This document shows, piece after piece, positions 55,393 to 62,647 of a stretch of 62,647 nt of DNA (positions within the stretch are counted from its first letter, which is position 1; each line of letters opens with the position of its first letter). Where the stretch lies: the NCBI RefSeq assembly GCF_000740055.1, contig NZ_BBJM01000007.1, forward strand, positions 1-62,647, given 5' to 3'. Under the pieces are notes generated by a model. It was given only the letters and a program-made list of their open reading frames with translations. It did not search any database and was not told where the DNA came from. The position numbers and the translations under genes were made by a program. This DNA comes from Secundilactobacillus oryzae JCM 18671. GTDB lineage: Bacteria > Bacillota > Bacilli > Lactobacillales > Lactobacillaceae.

Positions 55393-56781
55393 ATGAATAA
55401 CGAGATTATTAACGATCAGACACCACCACAAAATATTGAGGCGGAAAAAGCCGTTTTAGGGGCAATTTTTCTTAGTACTGATGCAATTGTCGATACTATG
55501 GCGTATTTACAGCCAGAGGATTTTTATCGTCGTGCTCATCAGCTTATTTTCGCTGTCATGGTGGACCTAAACGACCGGGATGAGGCGATTGATGCCGTGA
55601 CCGTCAGTGACGAATTGACGACGCGGAATCAGCTGGAAGATATCGGTGGCGTGAGTTATATCGCCGAGCTGGCATCTTCCGTTCCGACGGCAGCCAATGC
55701 CAGTTACTACGCTAAAATCGTGTCCCAGCAGGCCATTTTACGACGTTTAATTCGGACTGCGACTGATATTGTCACAAAAAGTTATTCGCAAGACGACTCT
55801 GTGGAAGATCTATTAGCGCAAGCTGAACAAAGCATCATGAACGTGGCGGAGGACCGAAATTCTTCTGGGTTCAAGCCGATTAAAGATGTTTTAACGAATA
55901 CCTTTGAAGAAATCGATAAACTTGCCCAACAAAAAGACACGGTTACCGGGTTATCGACCGGTTACCGCGACTTAGACAAGATTACGACTGGGTTGCATGA
56001 GGATGAATTAATGATTTTGGCAGCCCGGCCAGCCGTTGGTAAGACGGCGTTTGCGCTAAACATTGCCCAAAATGTGGGAACGAAGACTGATAAAACGGTT
56101 GCTATCTTTAGTTTGGAAATGAGTGCAGAATCCTTAGTTAACCGGATGCTGTGTGCGGAAGGAAGCATCGATGCTAACCATTTACGAACGGGGCAACTGA
56201 GCGAAGAAGAATGGCAAAACCTAGTTGTTGCAATGGGAAGTCTATCCAAGGCTAATATCTATATTGATGATACGGCTGGTATCAAGATGTCCGAAATTCG
56301 GGCTAAATGTCGTCGTTTGGATAAGGACCGTAATGGGGATCTGGGCCTAGTGCTCATCGATTACCTCCAACTGGTTGAAAGTAGCGGTGCCGAAAACCGG
56401 CAACAAGAAGTTTCCCAAATTTCTCGTCAACTCAAGAAATTGGCTAAGGAGCTTCACGTGCCAGTTATCGCACTGTCACAACTTTCTCGTGGTGTAGAAC
56501 AACGCCAAGATAAGCGACCAGTGTTATCCGATATTCGTGAATCTGGTTCGATTGAGCAAGATGCTGATATCGTGTCCTTCCTCTACCGTGATGATTATTA
56601 TGAACGGGAAGATGGTGAGGATAACGATGGCGGCGGGAATGATGAAATTCAAAATGTGGGTCCCGTTGAAGTCATCATCGAAAAGAACCGTTCAGGTCCT
56701 CGAGGAACCGTTAAATTGCTATTCGTTAAGTCGTATAACAAGTTCTCCTCGATTTCCAACATACCTGATCAGAGCGCTTAA
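55393..56781 (+). CDS. dnaB: Replicative DNA helicase
   Basis: 462 aa RecA-like hexameric helicase: N-terminal PPQNIEAEKAVLGAIFL, Walker A AARPAVGKTAFALNIA, Walker B LVLIDYLQLV and the DIRESGSIEQDADIV motif. (Named dnaC in B. subtilis.) It follows rplI. Confidence 0.97.
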   Translation: MNNEIINDQTPPQNIEAEKAVLGAIFLSTDAIVDTMAYLQPEDFYRRAHQLIFAVMVDLNDRDEAIDAVTVSDELTTRNQLEDIGGVSYIAELASSVPTAANASYYAKIVSQQAILRRLIRTATDIVTKSYSQDDSVEDLLAQAEQSIMNVAEDRNSSGFKPIKDVLTNTFEEIDKLAQQKDTVTGLSTGYRDLDKITTGLHEDELMILAARPAVGKTAFALNIAQNVGTKTDKTVAIFSLEMSAESLVNRMLCAEGSIDANHLRTGQLSEEEWQNLVVAMGSLSKANIYIDDTAGIKMSEIRAKCRRLDKDRNGDLGLVLIDYLQLVESSGAENRQQEVSQISRQLKKLAKELHVPVIALSQLSRGVEQRQDKRPVLSDIRESGSIEQDADIVSFLYRDDYYEREDGEDNDGGGNDEIQNVGPVEVIIEKNRSGPRGTVKLLFVKSYNKFSSISNIPDQSA

Positions 56782-56787
56782 TTTACT

Positions 56788-56823
56788 GGCTGGGCAAGGC
56801 ATTCGCTTTGGACCAGCCTTTTT
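56788..56823 (+). terminator. Terminator of dnaB
   Basis: Six-bp stem GGCTGG/CCAGCC (56788-56793 with 56813-56818) with further inner pairing, then five T. Confidence 0.7.
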
Positions 56824-56827
56824 GCTG

Positions 56828-56867
56828 GGCACAAAAAAACAGGTCCGCCTCACGGGGCAGACCTGCT
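56828..56867 (-). terminator. Terminator-like hairpin oriented to the minus strand
   Basis: CAGGTC-GCC with GGC-GACCTG arms; the U-run is on the minus strand only (AAAAAAA at 56832-56838). No minus-strand gene ends here, so it may block antisense transcription or be a relic. Confidence 0.45.
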
Positions 56868-56924
56868 AGTTATCAGTATTTCAATTCATTTCTCATATTC
56901 CAAGGGGAGGAGGAGTATTTGAAA

Positions 56925-57029
56925 ATGGAGTTTGGGGGGGATGATTGGAAAAGCTTGGGGAAGCTATTTCCTAACCATGACTACACTATAACTCCTAAAT
57001 TTGAAGAAATTGTGACGAATCAGCAATGA
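56925..57029 (+). CDS. Tiny ORF, possible small protein
   Basis: 34 codons beginning MEFGGDDWKSLGKLF after a very strong GGAGGAGGAG (ATG 56925; TTG 56919 is also possible). It is acidic with no signal peptide or membrane helix. I do not recognise it; it could be a small regulatory peptide or a gene fragment. It lies 44 nt upstream of an MFS gene on the same strand. The rest of the 56782-57073 gap contains only the two hairpins listed. Confidence 0.35.
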   Translation: MEFGGDDWKSLGKLFPNHDYTITPKFEEIVTNQQ

Positions 57030-57073
57030 CTTCTTAAAGATAATATTACAGAATATAGATAGGCGGTGGTCCG

Positions 57074-58246
57074 ATGAAAGAGATTCGATTGAAATGGTTA
57101 TTAACCGGGGCCATGCTGAATAGTATTGGGACCAGCTTTATCTGGCCACTTACGACCATTTACATGCATAATGCACTTGGAAAATCATTAACTGAAGTGG
57201 GCGTTATTTTATTGATGTACTCAATTGCTAACGTTATTGGGAGCTACATCAGCGGCGCTTTGTTTGATCGGTTAAATCCGCAGTTTTTAACCTTATTTGG
57301 CGTCTGTATTTCCGGATTAGCCATGGGGACCATGATCTTTTTCCATGGCTGGCCAGCTTATCCAATTGGCCTCATTGCGATTGGATTTGGAACGGGTTGG
57401 ATTATCACGCAAATAAATTCACTGGGCACGACGATTCGCTCGCGTGACGGTCGCTATGTTTTCAATATGCTCTACTTTATGCAAAACCTGGGCGTGGTCT
57501 TTGGAACGTCGTTAGTGGGCTTTGTGTACGATACGAGTATGTCGCTCCTATTTGTGATTACAACGATCTTATACGTCTTGTTACTGCTTGTGGTGGCTAT
57601 CTTTTACCGAGTGGGTCAGCGCACCAAGCAGACTGAGCAAACAGAACGAGCGGTTAAATTACGGCTGCCGAATAGCAATCGCTGGATTATTTTTACCTTC
57701 TTTTTCACGCTCGTGGTCATTTGGATGATGTACGAACAGTGGGTATCAAACCTATCCGTTTATATGATGGGGATGGGGATTCCAATGCGAAATTACAGCC
57801 TTTTATGGACGCTGAATGCCGGTTTGATTGTGGTTTTCCAACTGATTATTAACCGGTTAGCTGAAATTATTAAGAATATTTATCTGCAAGTGTTTGCGGG
57901 AATTTTCTTTGTTGCGGTGTCATTCGTGACGTTACTGTATGCGCATGATTACTTACACTTTGTTTTGGCCATGGTCATTCTGACGATGGGCGAAGCAACC
58001 GCATTTCCCGCTATTCCAGCAATCGTCAATGAGTTGACACCATTGAAGGTTAAGGGAAAGTATCAAGGATTGCTGAACGCCTGGGCATCGGTTGGTAAAG
58101 CGATTGGTCCATTATTCGGGGGACTCATGATTGATGCTTTGAATTATATGTGGTTATTTTTCATCGCCGCAGTCTCAACATTTGGCCTATTGCTGATTAA
58201 TGGAGTCGTGGTTCATTGTAAGCGCCAAAAAACAGAAACTTACTAG
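57074..58246 (+). CDS. Major facilitator superfamily transporter
   Basis: 390 aa with 12 predicted helices. The loop-2 motif appears as SYISGALFDRLNPQ and the second-half equivalent as NRLAEIIKN. Family level is multidrug-type DHA1 exporters (COG-type YttB/MdtH-like); substrate unknown. ATG 57074 follows GGCGGTGG. The next gene starts 11 nt after its stop, so they form an operon. Confidence 0.85.
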   Translation: MKEIRLKWLLTGAMLNSIGTSFIWPLTTIYMHNALGKSLTEVGVILLMYSIANVIGSYISGALFDRLNPQFLTLFGVCISGLAMGTMIFFHGWPAYPIGLIAIGFGTGWIITQINSLGTTIRSRDGRYVFNMLYFMQNLGVVFGTSLVGFVYDTSMSLLFVITTILYVLLLLVVAIFYRVGQRTKQTEQTERAVKLRLPNSNRWIIFTFFFTLVVIWMMYEQWVSNLSVYMMGMGIPMRNYSLLWTLNAGLIVVFQLIINRLAEIIKNIYLQVFAGIFFVAVSFVTLLYAHDYLHFVLAMVILTMGEATAFPAIPAIVNELTPLKVKGKYQGLLNAWASVGKAIGPLFGGLMIDALNYMWLFFIAAVSTFGLLLINGVVVHCKRQKTETY

Positions 58247-58257
58247 GAGTGTAAAAA

Positions 58258-58536
58258 GTGAAGAAGGTTAAACGGGGAATTTTAGGCTTAGTCATTGGTC
58301 TAAGTTTGGGGATAGGCGTCTTAGTTCTCAATAATAACCATCAAGGGGAATTTGAAATTTACACGAAGTATGTCACGCCGGATGATGGTCAAACAACGTT
58401 GATTTTGCAAAATGGTTCCAAAAATTTACGGCCAGTAGCGGTCCCAAACGGTGAGGTCACTAAAACGGGCAAAACCACAGAAACGGTTGTTCATTGGGTA
58501 CCTTTTCGGTCACATCATCAACGCCATTTTAATTAA
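58258..58536 (+). CDS. Small membrane-anchored or secreted peptide gene
   Basis: 92 aa from GTG 58258 (AGGAG 12 nt upstream). It has a basic start, hydrophobic core residues 8-25 (ILGLVIGLSLGIGVLVL) without a clear signal-peptidase site, and a short beta-rich extracytoplasmic part (FEIYTKYVTPDDGQTTL) ending in His/Arg. It is co-transcribed with the MFS gene. I do not recognise a family. Confidence 0.7.
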   Translation: MKKVKRGILGLVIGLSLGIGVLVLNNNHQGEFEIYTKYVTPDDGQTTLILQNGSKNLRPVAVPNGEVTKTGKTTETVVHWVPFRSHHQRHFN

Positions 58537-58570
58537 TTTTTAATATTCATGAATTGAATAAAAGCTAAGT

Positions 58571-58600
58571 AAACCACGACCATGACAGGTTGTGGTTTTT
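58571..58600 (+). terminator. Terminator of the MFS operon
   Basis: Stem AAACCACGACC/GGTTGTGGTTT (one G-U) with T5. Confidence 0.85.
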
Positions 58601-58640
58601 GTATAAAATGGTCTGTGGGGATGAATATCAAATTTGATTA

Positions 58641-58669
58641 TTGACAATTTTATGCATAAAAGGTATCTT
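58641..58669 (+). promoter_or_regulatory. Promoter of the T-box leader and oppA
   Basis: TTGACA (58641-58646), 17-nt spacer, TATCTT (58664-58669). Confidence 0.8.
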
Positions 58670-58675
58670 AATCAG

Positions 58676-58947
58676 CATAGATTTTCATAATCATGAATAA
58701 CGAAGAAGAGAAGAGTAACTAACAAAGGGCACGCGCAGCAAGTCTAGGTCAATGAAAGCTAGACCGGTCCGAGTTGGTGAACCGCATCTCGAAGTTGTCT
58801 TAAGAGGATTAGGACTGGTTTGGTGCCCATTAACGCATCGGAGTTTGAATACGAACTCTTAGAGGAAAGTCGTGTGAGCGACTTTCGAACATAAGGTGGT
58901 AAAGCGATAGTCGCCCTTGGTCCCAAGTGGATTAGGGCGACTTTTTT
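58676..58947 (+). ncRNA. T-box leader (tRNA-sensing antitermination element)
   Basis: About 270 nt. AGTAAC near 58710 and GGGCAC/GTGCCC close the base of Stem I (58727-58732 with 58823-58828). The distal AG-bulge/GGTG loop GTTGGTGAACCGC lies near 58774-58787. Stem III-type GAAAGTCG/CGACTTTC (58864-58885) precedes the T-box sequence ATAAGGTGGTAAAGCGA (58891-58907). The terminator stem AGTCGCCCT/AGGGCGACT (58909-58917 with 58934-58942) has T6. The T-box core deviates from AGGGTGGTACCGCG. The specifier codon could not be fixed; GTT (Val) after GAA near 58795 is one candidate. Confidence 0.9.
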
Positions 58948-58983
58948 AGTACCCTAAATTAAATTCAAAGGAAGGTGTTACCC

Positions 58984-59148
58984 ATGAGCGAACAGTTAAA
59001 TCAATTATCAGATATTCAACAAAACGTCCGACGTTCTTTCCGATCTGGCATGGTTTCGCGATGCTACAAGTTGGGTCATCATAATTTGAATTTAAAAGGG
59101 GAACATACACATGAACAAGAAAGCACTATTAACAATTGCATTAGGTAG
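58984..59148 (+). CDS. Orphan 54-codon ORF between T-box and oppA
   Basis: ATG 58984 preceded by AAGGAAGG; it encodes MSEQLNQLSDIQQNVRRSFRSG and continues past the oppA start in another frame to TAG 59146-59148. Not recognised. It could be a translated leader peptide coupled to oppA, or the remaining head of a gene lost by deletion. The strong ribosome-binding site favours translation. Confidence 0.4.
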   Translation: MSEQLNQLSDIQQNVRRSFRSGMVSRCYKLGHHNLNLKGEHTHEQESTINNCIR

Positions 59149-60727
59149 TTTTGCACTCATTTTAGCTGGCTGTACCAGCGGTAAGGCGGATGAGACAAAT
59201 GCAAATAAGACACTAAACGTAACACTTAGCGGAAATCCAGCCACTGCGGATCCTGCACTGTCGGGGGACCGGTTCAGTTCCGCAATGATTGGTCAAACAT
59301 ATGAAGGACTGTATACGTACGACAAAAAGGGGGATGTCGTACCGGGCGTCGCAACTAAAGTGGTTAAACCGACCAATAATGGCACGGTTTACACTTATAC
59401 GCTGAAAAAGGATGCGAAATGGGCAAATGGGGAAGAAGTTACTGCCCAGGATTTCGTTACATCATTTGAACATGAAGTTGATCCAACTTCGAAGTCACAA
59501 ATTGCGAGTGATTTTAAATACTTTAAGAACTACCAAGCCGTTCAAGATGGTAAGGTAAAGCCAAGTGCATTAGGGGTAAAGGCACTGGGGGAGAAGAAGC
59601 TACAGATTACGTTGAGCAAACCACAACCTTGGTTGAATGATATTTTGGCCTCAAAGGGTTACCCAATCAACACCAAAGCCTTTAAGAAGTATGGGAGTAA
59701 GTACGGGACCTCATCTGCAAAAACAGTTTCAAACGGTCCTTACAAACTGGCTAAATGGGACGGAACGTCTGATGATTGGGAATATCAAAAGAACACTAAC
59801 TATTGGGATGCGAAGAACGTCAAAATCAACAAAGTTGCCGTTCAGGTCGTGAAGGAACCTGGAACCGCACAAAGCTTGTTTACTTCTGGCAAGGTTCAAG
59901 AAACGGCCATTCAAGGTACTTACGTCAAGAACAATGAGAAGAGTAAGAACCTAAAGACCACACTAAACGGGTCAATGCGTTTCCTTGAATTCAACGACAA
60001 GAAAACGGTAACCCACAACACCAAGGTTCGTCAGGCATTTTCATACCTGGTTAATCGTGAACAAGTCACTAAAAATGTACTTCAAGATGGCTCGGCGCCC
60101 GCAACAAGTTTGATTCCTAAGGGGGATGCTAAAGATCCCGAAACTGGCGAAGACTTCACCAAAGAGGTTGGGAACTTGTTAAGTTACAACCCAGCCAAGG
60201 CAACGAAGCTTTGGAACCAAGCTAAAAAAGAATTGGGTAAGGACAAGATTTCACTTCAAATTTTGTCTGCTGATACAGAAGATGAGAAGCACGTAGCTCA
60301 GTATCTACAACAACAAGCTGAAAAGTATCTACCAGGTGTTTCAGTGACAATCCAGTCAATCCCACTCGCTCAACAAATTGCGAAGGGGGCAAAGGGTGAC
60401 TACGATATTGATTTAGATGGTTGGGCAACCAACTGGTATGATCCACTGGACTTCTTACAAATGGCCGATGGTTCTAATCCCGTTAACTTTACGAAGTGGG
60501 ACGACAAGACTTATCAAAACATGATTAAGAAGATTAATGATACCGAAAACTACACCACAGCAGAACGTTGGGACTTAATGAAGAAGGCGGACGTTTACGT
60601 CACCGAAAAAGCTGGATTAGTCCCACTTTACCAACAAGCAAAAGCTTACCTCGTTAGCGATAAGGTCGGGGGCTTATCCTACACGATGGTGACAGAAGCT
60701 AATTACAAGTACGCTTACTGGAAGTAG
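59111..60727 (+). CDS. Peptide ABC transporter substrate-binding lipoprotein (OppA family)
   Basis: 538 aa extracellular lipoprotein. Signal and lipobox LAGC-T (Cys 21). SBP_bac_5 fold features: LNVTLSGNPATADPALSG, QTYEGLYTYDKKGDVVPGVA, LKKDAKWANGEEVTAQDFV and the NREQVTKNVLQDG region. It captures oligopeptides for an ABC importer whose permease and ATPase genes are not in the window. Control by an upstream T-box means expression rises when one tRNA is uncharged. ATG 59111 follows AAAGGGG. Confidence 0.93.
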   Translation: MNKKALLTIALGSFALILAGCTSGKADETNANKTLNVTLSGNPATADPALSGDRFSSAMIGQTYEGLYTYDKKGDVVPGVATKVVKPTNNGTVYTYTLKKDAKWANGEEVTAQDFVTSFEHEVDPTSKSQIASDFKYFKNYQAVQDGKVKPSALGVKALGEKKLQITLSKPQPWLNDILASKGYPINTKAFKKYGSKYGTSSAKTVSNGPYKLAKWDGTSDDWEYQKNTNYWDAKNVKINKVAVQVVKEPGTAQSLFTSGKVQETAIQGTYVKNNEKSKNLKTTLNGSMRFLEFNDKKTVTHNTKVRQAFSYLVNREQVTKNVLQDGSAPATSLIPKGDAKDPETGEDFTKEVGNLLSYNPAKATKLWNQAKKELGKDKISLQILSADTEDEKHVAQYLQQQAEKYLPGVSVTIQSIPLAQQIAKGAKGDYDIDLDGWATNWYDPLDFLQMADGSNPVNFTKWDDKTYQNMIKKINDTENYTTAERWDLMKKADVYVTEKAGLVPLYQQAKAYLVSDKVGGLSYTMVTEANYKYAYWK

Positions 60728-60800
60728 CAAAAAACGATTTTGAGCATCAAATTAGGGCATGGATTTGATGGGCGGTATAATGAGAGTAGAGAGCAATGGA

Positions 60801-60822
60801 ATTACTGACTGCGAGCAGTAAT
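60801..60822. repeat. Small perfect inverted repeat downstream of oppA
   Basis: ATTACTG and CAGTAAT separated by eight nt; no T-run, so not a clear terminator. Function unknown. Confidence 0.4.
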
Positions 60823-60836
60823 GGAAAAAACTAAAA

Positions 60837-60852
60837 TGTTCCACATGAAACA
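60837..60852. promoter_or_regulatory. Probable parS site (one mismatch)
   Basis: TGTTCCACATGAAACA matches the TGTTNCACGTGAAACA consensus except for CACATG in the core. It lies in the oppA-clcA gap, 17-18 kb right of oriC. Confidence 0.7.
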
Positions 60853-60865
60853 TTTTGGTTAAAAA

Positions 60866-60902
60866 TAAGACCCACACCAATTGAGGTGTGGGTCTTTATT
60901 TG
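60866..60902. terminator. Bidirectional terminator between oppA and clcA
   Basis: Stem AAGACCCACACC/GGTGTGGGTCTT; stronger U-run on the minus strand side (clcA). Confidence 0.8.
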
Positions 60903-60903
60903 T

Positions 60904-62424
60904 TTAGAACATCTTTTCAATGAACGTATCTAAATTATGACGGTCGCGGCGATCAAACATGAGGGTCAGTTGGTCACCAACGTTCAACGTCAGATCACCG
61001 TTAGCCACAATTTGATGGTTATGGCGAGTGACCTTCGTTAAAATAACGCCTTTGGGCCAAGAAACAGCTCGAATTTCTTGTGCAACAGCAAGGCTTGCCG
61101 GTGAAATTGTAACAGTTAACTCATCTAATTTGCTGGCGTGCTCGCCTAGATTTTGATTGCGCATCATTTGGGAAGCCAAAGCATCATAAATTGGTGAACC
61201 ACCAAGCGCATCAACGACCAGATAGGCGATTAACGAAACGACCGCCAGGGGTAATAGATGAGTTAGCGAGCCCACCATTTCCGTAATTAAAATAATTGCG
61301 GTAAAGGGAGATTTACTAATGCAGGCAAAGTAACCGGCCATGCTGATGATAATGAGGTTGGGAATATATTGAGCGGGTAATAGATTTAAACTTGAGGCAG
61401 ATGACGCGAACAAGCCACCTAGAGCTGCCCCAAGTGCCAAAATTGGCAAAAAAATCCCGCCTGGGACGCCTGAACCAAAGGAGATAGCCGAGTAGATGAA
61501 CCGAGCGATAACAACGCCTAGCAGCCATAATAAGGGCCAATGCTGACTGCCTAACAGGTGAATGACGTCATTTCCGCCACCCAACACTTGTGGCCAAAGG
61601 ATTCCAAGTGGCCAGACAAGCAACAGCATGATGACGCCATGGAAATGACGTGGGAGTCGTGGAATATGGCGGTATAGGCGTGGCATCCCCAACGTTACCT
61701 TTTGATAGAGTCGACCAAAACCACCTAAAAATAGTCCCATAACCAGTAAAAGCCAGAAGTAGCGTGGCGGTAACATTTGAGTATAGTGCACGTCCAACAC
61801 AGGGTGTAAGCCAAAGACCAGTTCCGAGATTAAATCGGCGGCTAAAGCACTACTGAGTGCGCTTAACCAAAGTAATAGTGAAAAGCTATGCGCAACTTCT
61901 TCCATAATAAACATTGCCCCGGCAAGTGGTGCACCGAATGCAGCTGATAGTCCCGCACTTGCGCCAGCTGCAAGCATTAGACGCCATTGTTGCTCATTAA
62001 GTTGGCGTTTTTCGGCGTAGAGTTGACCAACGAGGCCACCAAGCTGAATGGACGGTCCCTCGCGACCAAGCATCCCACCAGAGCTAATCATCAAAGCTCC
62101 TGCGACAAATTTGCGCCACAGTAGCGGAAATGGATTCAACGTTAATTGCCCCTTCAGTTGCAATTCCACTTCTGGAATTCCAGAGCCCATAATATGAGGT
62201 TGGCTTTTGATGAGTAAACCGGTGATGAGGGTTACGATAAAAATGACTCCCATCATTAGGAGCCAATTGAAGTGATGCGTAGATTGTTGGTAAAGCCAGA
62301 GCCAAACGGGGAGTCCGTGCTGAATTAGCCAGCGAAAAGCACTCACAATCAGGCCAGCAAAAATTCCCACAATCAGACTATCAGCAATGATTTTGAGTTT
62401 AGTACGATCAATTTGTTGTTTCAT
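60904..62424 (-). CDS. clcA: ClC family chloride/proton antiporter with RCK_C domain
   Basis: 506 aa. ClC motifs GSGIPE (about residue 81), GREGPSIQLG with the gating glutamate, and GSGVPGGIFLPIL. The gating Glu in GREGP indicates an exchanger rather than a channel. The C-terminal about 75 residues (VTISPASLAVAQEIRAVSW to the end) form a TrkA-C/RCK_C ligand-binding domain. Likely involved in acid or osmotic response. Monocistronic. Confidence 0.93.
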   Translation of the reverse strand: MKQQIDRTKLKIIADSLIVGIFAGLIVSAFRWLIQHGLPVWLWLYQQSTHHFNWLLMMGVIFIVTLITGLLIKSQPHIMGSGIPEVELQLKGQLTLNPFPLLWRKFVAGALMISSGGMLGREGPSIQLGGLVGQLYAEKRQLNEQQWRLMLAAGASAGLSAAFGAPLAGAMFIMEEVAHSFSLLLWLSALSSALAADLISELVFGLHPVLDVHYTQMLPPRYFWLLLVMGLFLGGFGRLYQKVTLGMPRLYRHIPRLPRHFHGVIMLLLVWPLGILWPQVLGGGNDVIHLLGSQHWPLLWLLGVVIARFIYSAISFGSGVPGGIFLPILALGAALGGLFASSASSLNLLPAQYIPNLIIISMAGYFACISKSPFTAIILITEMVGSLTHLLPLAVVSLIAYLVVDALGGSPIYDALASQMMRNQNLGEHASKLDELTVTISPASLAVAQEIRAVSWPKGVILTKVTRHNHQIVANGDLTLNVGDQLTLMFDRRDRHNLDTFIEKMF

Positions 62425-62556
62425 ATGTCATTATCCAGTCCATTTCGTAAAAGAGCTTATAAACCAGTCTACCACAACCTTCACGTGAGTTAGAAAGTTG
62501 CTCGGATGATTTAATCAGTTTTGAGGGCCAGGTGTACAATGAGGCTGAGTGAAGTG

Positions 62557-62589
62557 AACCCCCGAGATTGGACAACAATCTCGGGGGTT
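62557..62589. terminator. Hairpin guarding a transposase gene
   Basis: Perfect 13-bp stem AACCCCCGAGATT/AATCTCGGGGGTT, seven-nt loop, just upstream of the transposase ATG. Such hairpins at IS left ends block read-through from neighbouring genes. Confidence 0.75.
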
Positions 62590-62594
62590 TTATT

Positions 62595-62647
62595 ATGACT
62601 AAATTTAATTTAGAGTTACGAATTTCTATTGTGACACAATATTTAAC
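62595..62647 (+). mobile_element. Start of an IS3-family-like transposase gene (OrfA), cut by the window edge
   Basis: The partial frame MTKFNLELRISIVTQYL resembles the N-terminal helix-turn-helix of IS3/IS150-group OrfA proteins. Together with the guarding hairpin at 62557-62589 this suggests the left end of an insertion sequence; the terminal inverted repeat may lie around 62530-62556 but could not be delimited. Confidence 0.6.

Noticed and set aside
62476-62490. Extra parS around the TTCACGTGAG string
   Set aside because: Only the eight-base core matches; flanks do not form the 16-bp palindrome.

Overview
The window is a low-to-mid GC Gram-positive chromosome segment that looks like a Lactobacillaceae (Lactobacillales) replication-origin region. 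The evidence is the gene order rpmH-rnpA-yidC-khpB-mnmE-mnmG on one side of oriC and dnaA-dnaN-yaaA-recF-gyrB-gyrA-rpsF-ssb-rpsR-gdpP-rplI-dnaB on the other. A RexAB-type AddAB, a pyruvate oxidase, TPP and T-box leader RNAs and sigma-A promoters spaced by 16-17 nt also fit. I cannot name the species from sequence alone.

Layout. 1-415 is the start of an rRNA transcription unit running off the left edge: tandem P1/P2 promoters and an antitermination-type leader. 416-13502 holds an unrecognised basic-tailed protein, a thiolase, sfsA, a GNAT acetyltransferase, and a repair cluster (rexB-addA followed by a uracil-DNA-glycosylase-like gene), then an M20 deacylase. 13539-15991 is a TPP-riboswitch-controlled thiM-thiD-thiE operon in which thiD is broken by a nonsense codon and a frameshift. 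16062-20059 carries a secreted polysaccharide deacetylase, proBA and an NAD-binding protein whose gene contains a perfect parS site. 20137-31208 is a mixed metabolic and envelope region: a purine permease with two PurBox-like repeats, a QueT-family transporter, secreted and lipoproteins, cardiolipin synthase, an OYE-family flavoenzyme, pyruvate oxidase with a cre-like site and an operator-like palindrome, a candidate small RNA, a SpoIIM-family protein and signal peptidase I. 31341-35866 has a pentapeptide-repeat protein, a frameshifted Bcr/CflA exporter and a YfhO-family membrane protein.

35914-56781 is the conserved origin block. oriC is bipartite: DnaA boxes lie upstream of dnaA, and a second cluster followed by DnaA-trio-like triplets and an AT-rich stretch lies between dnaA and dnaN. 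A second perfect parS site sits between mnmE and mnmG, and a one-mismatch site lies at 60837, but no parA/parB gene is present. 56925-62647 is accessory: a tiny ORF, an MFS transporter with a small anchored peptide gene, a T-box leader followed by a 54-codon orphan ORF and an OppA-type binding protein, a ClC antiporter, and the first codons of what looks like an IS3-family transposase at the right edge.

How it works together: replication initiation, supercoiling, translation and RNA-processing functions are clustered at oriC and face away from it. The surrounding arms hold transport, cell-envelope and cofactor genes under small-molecule control (TPP, uncharged tRNA, probably PurR and CcpA). 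No CRISPR array, tRNA gene or prophage was seen.
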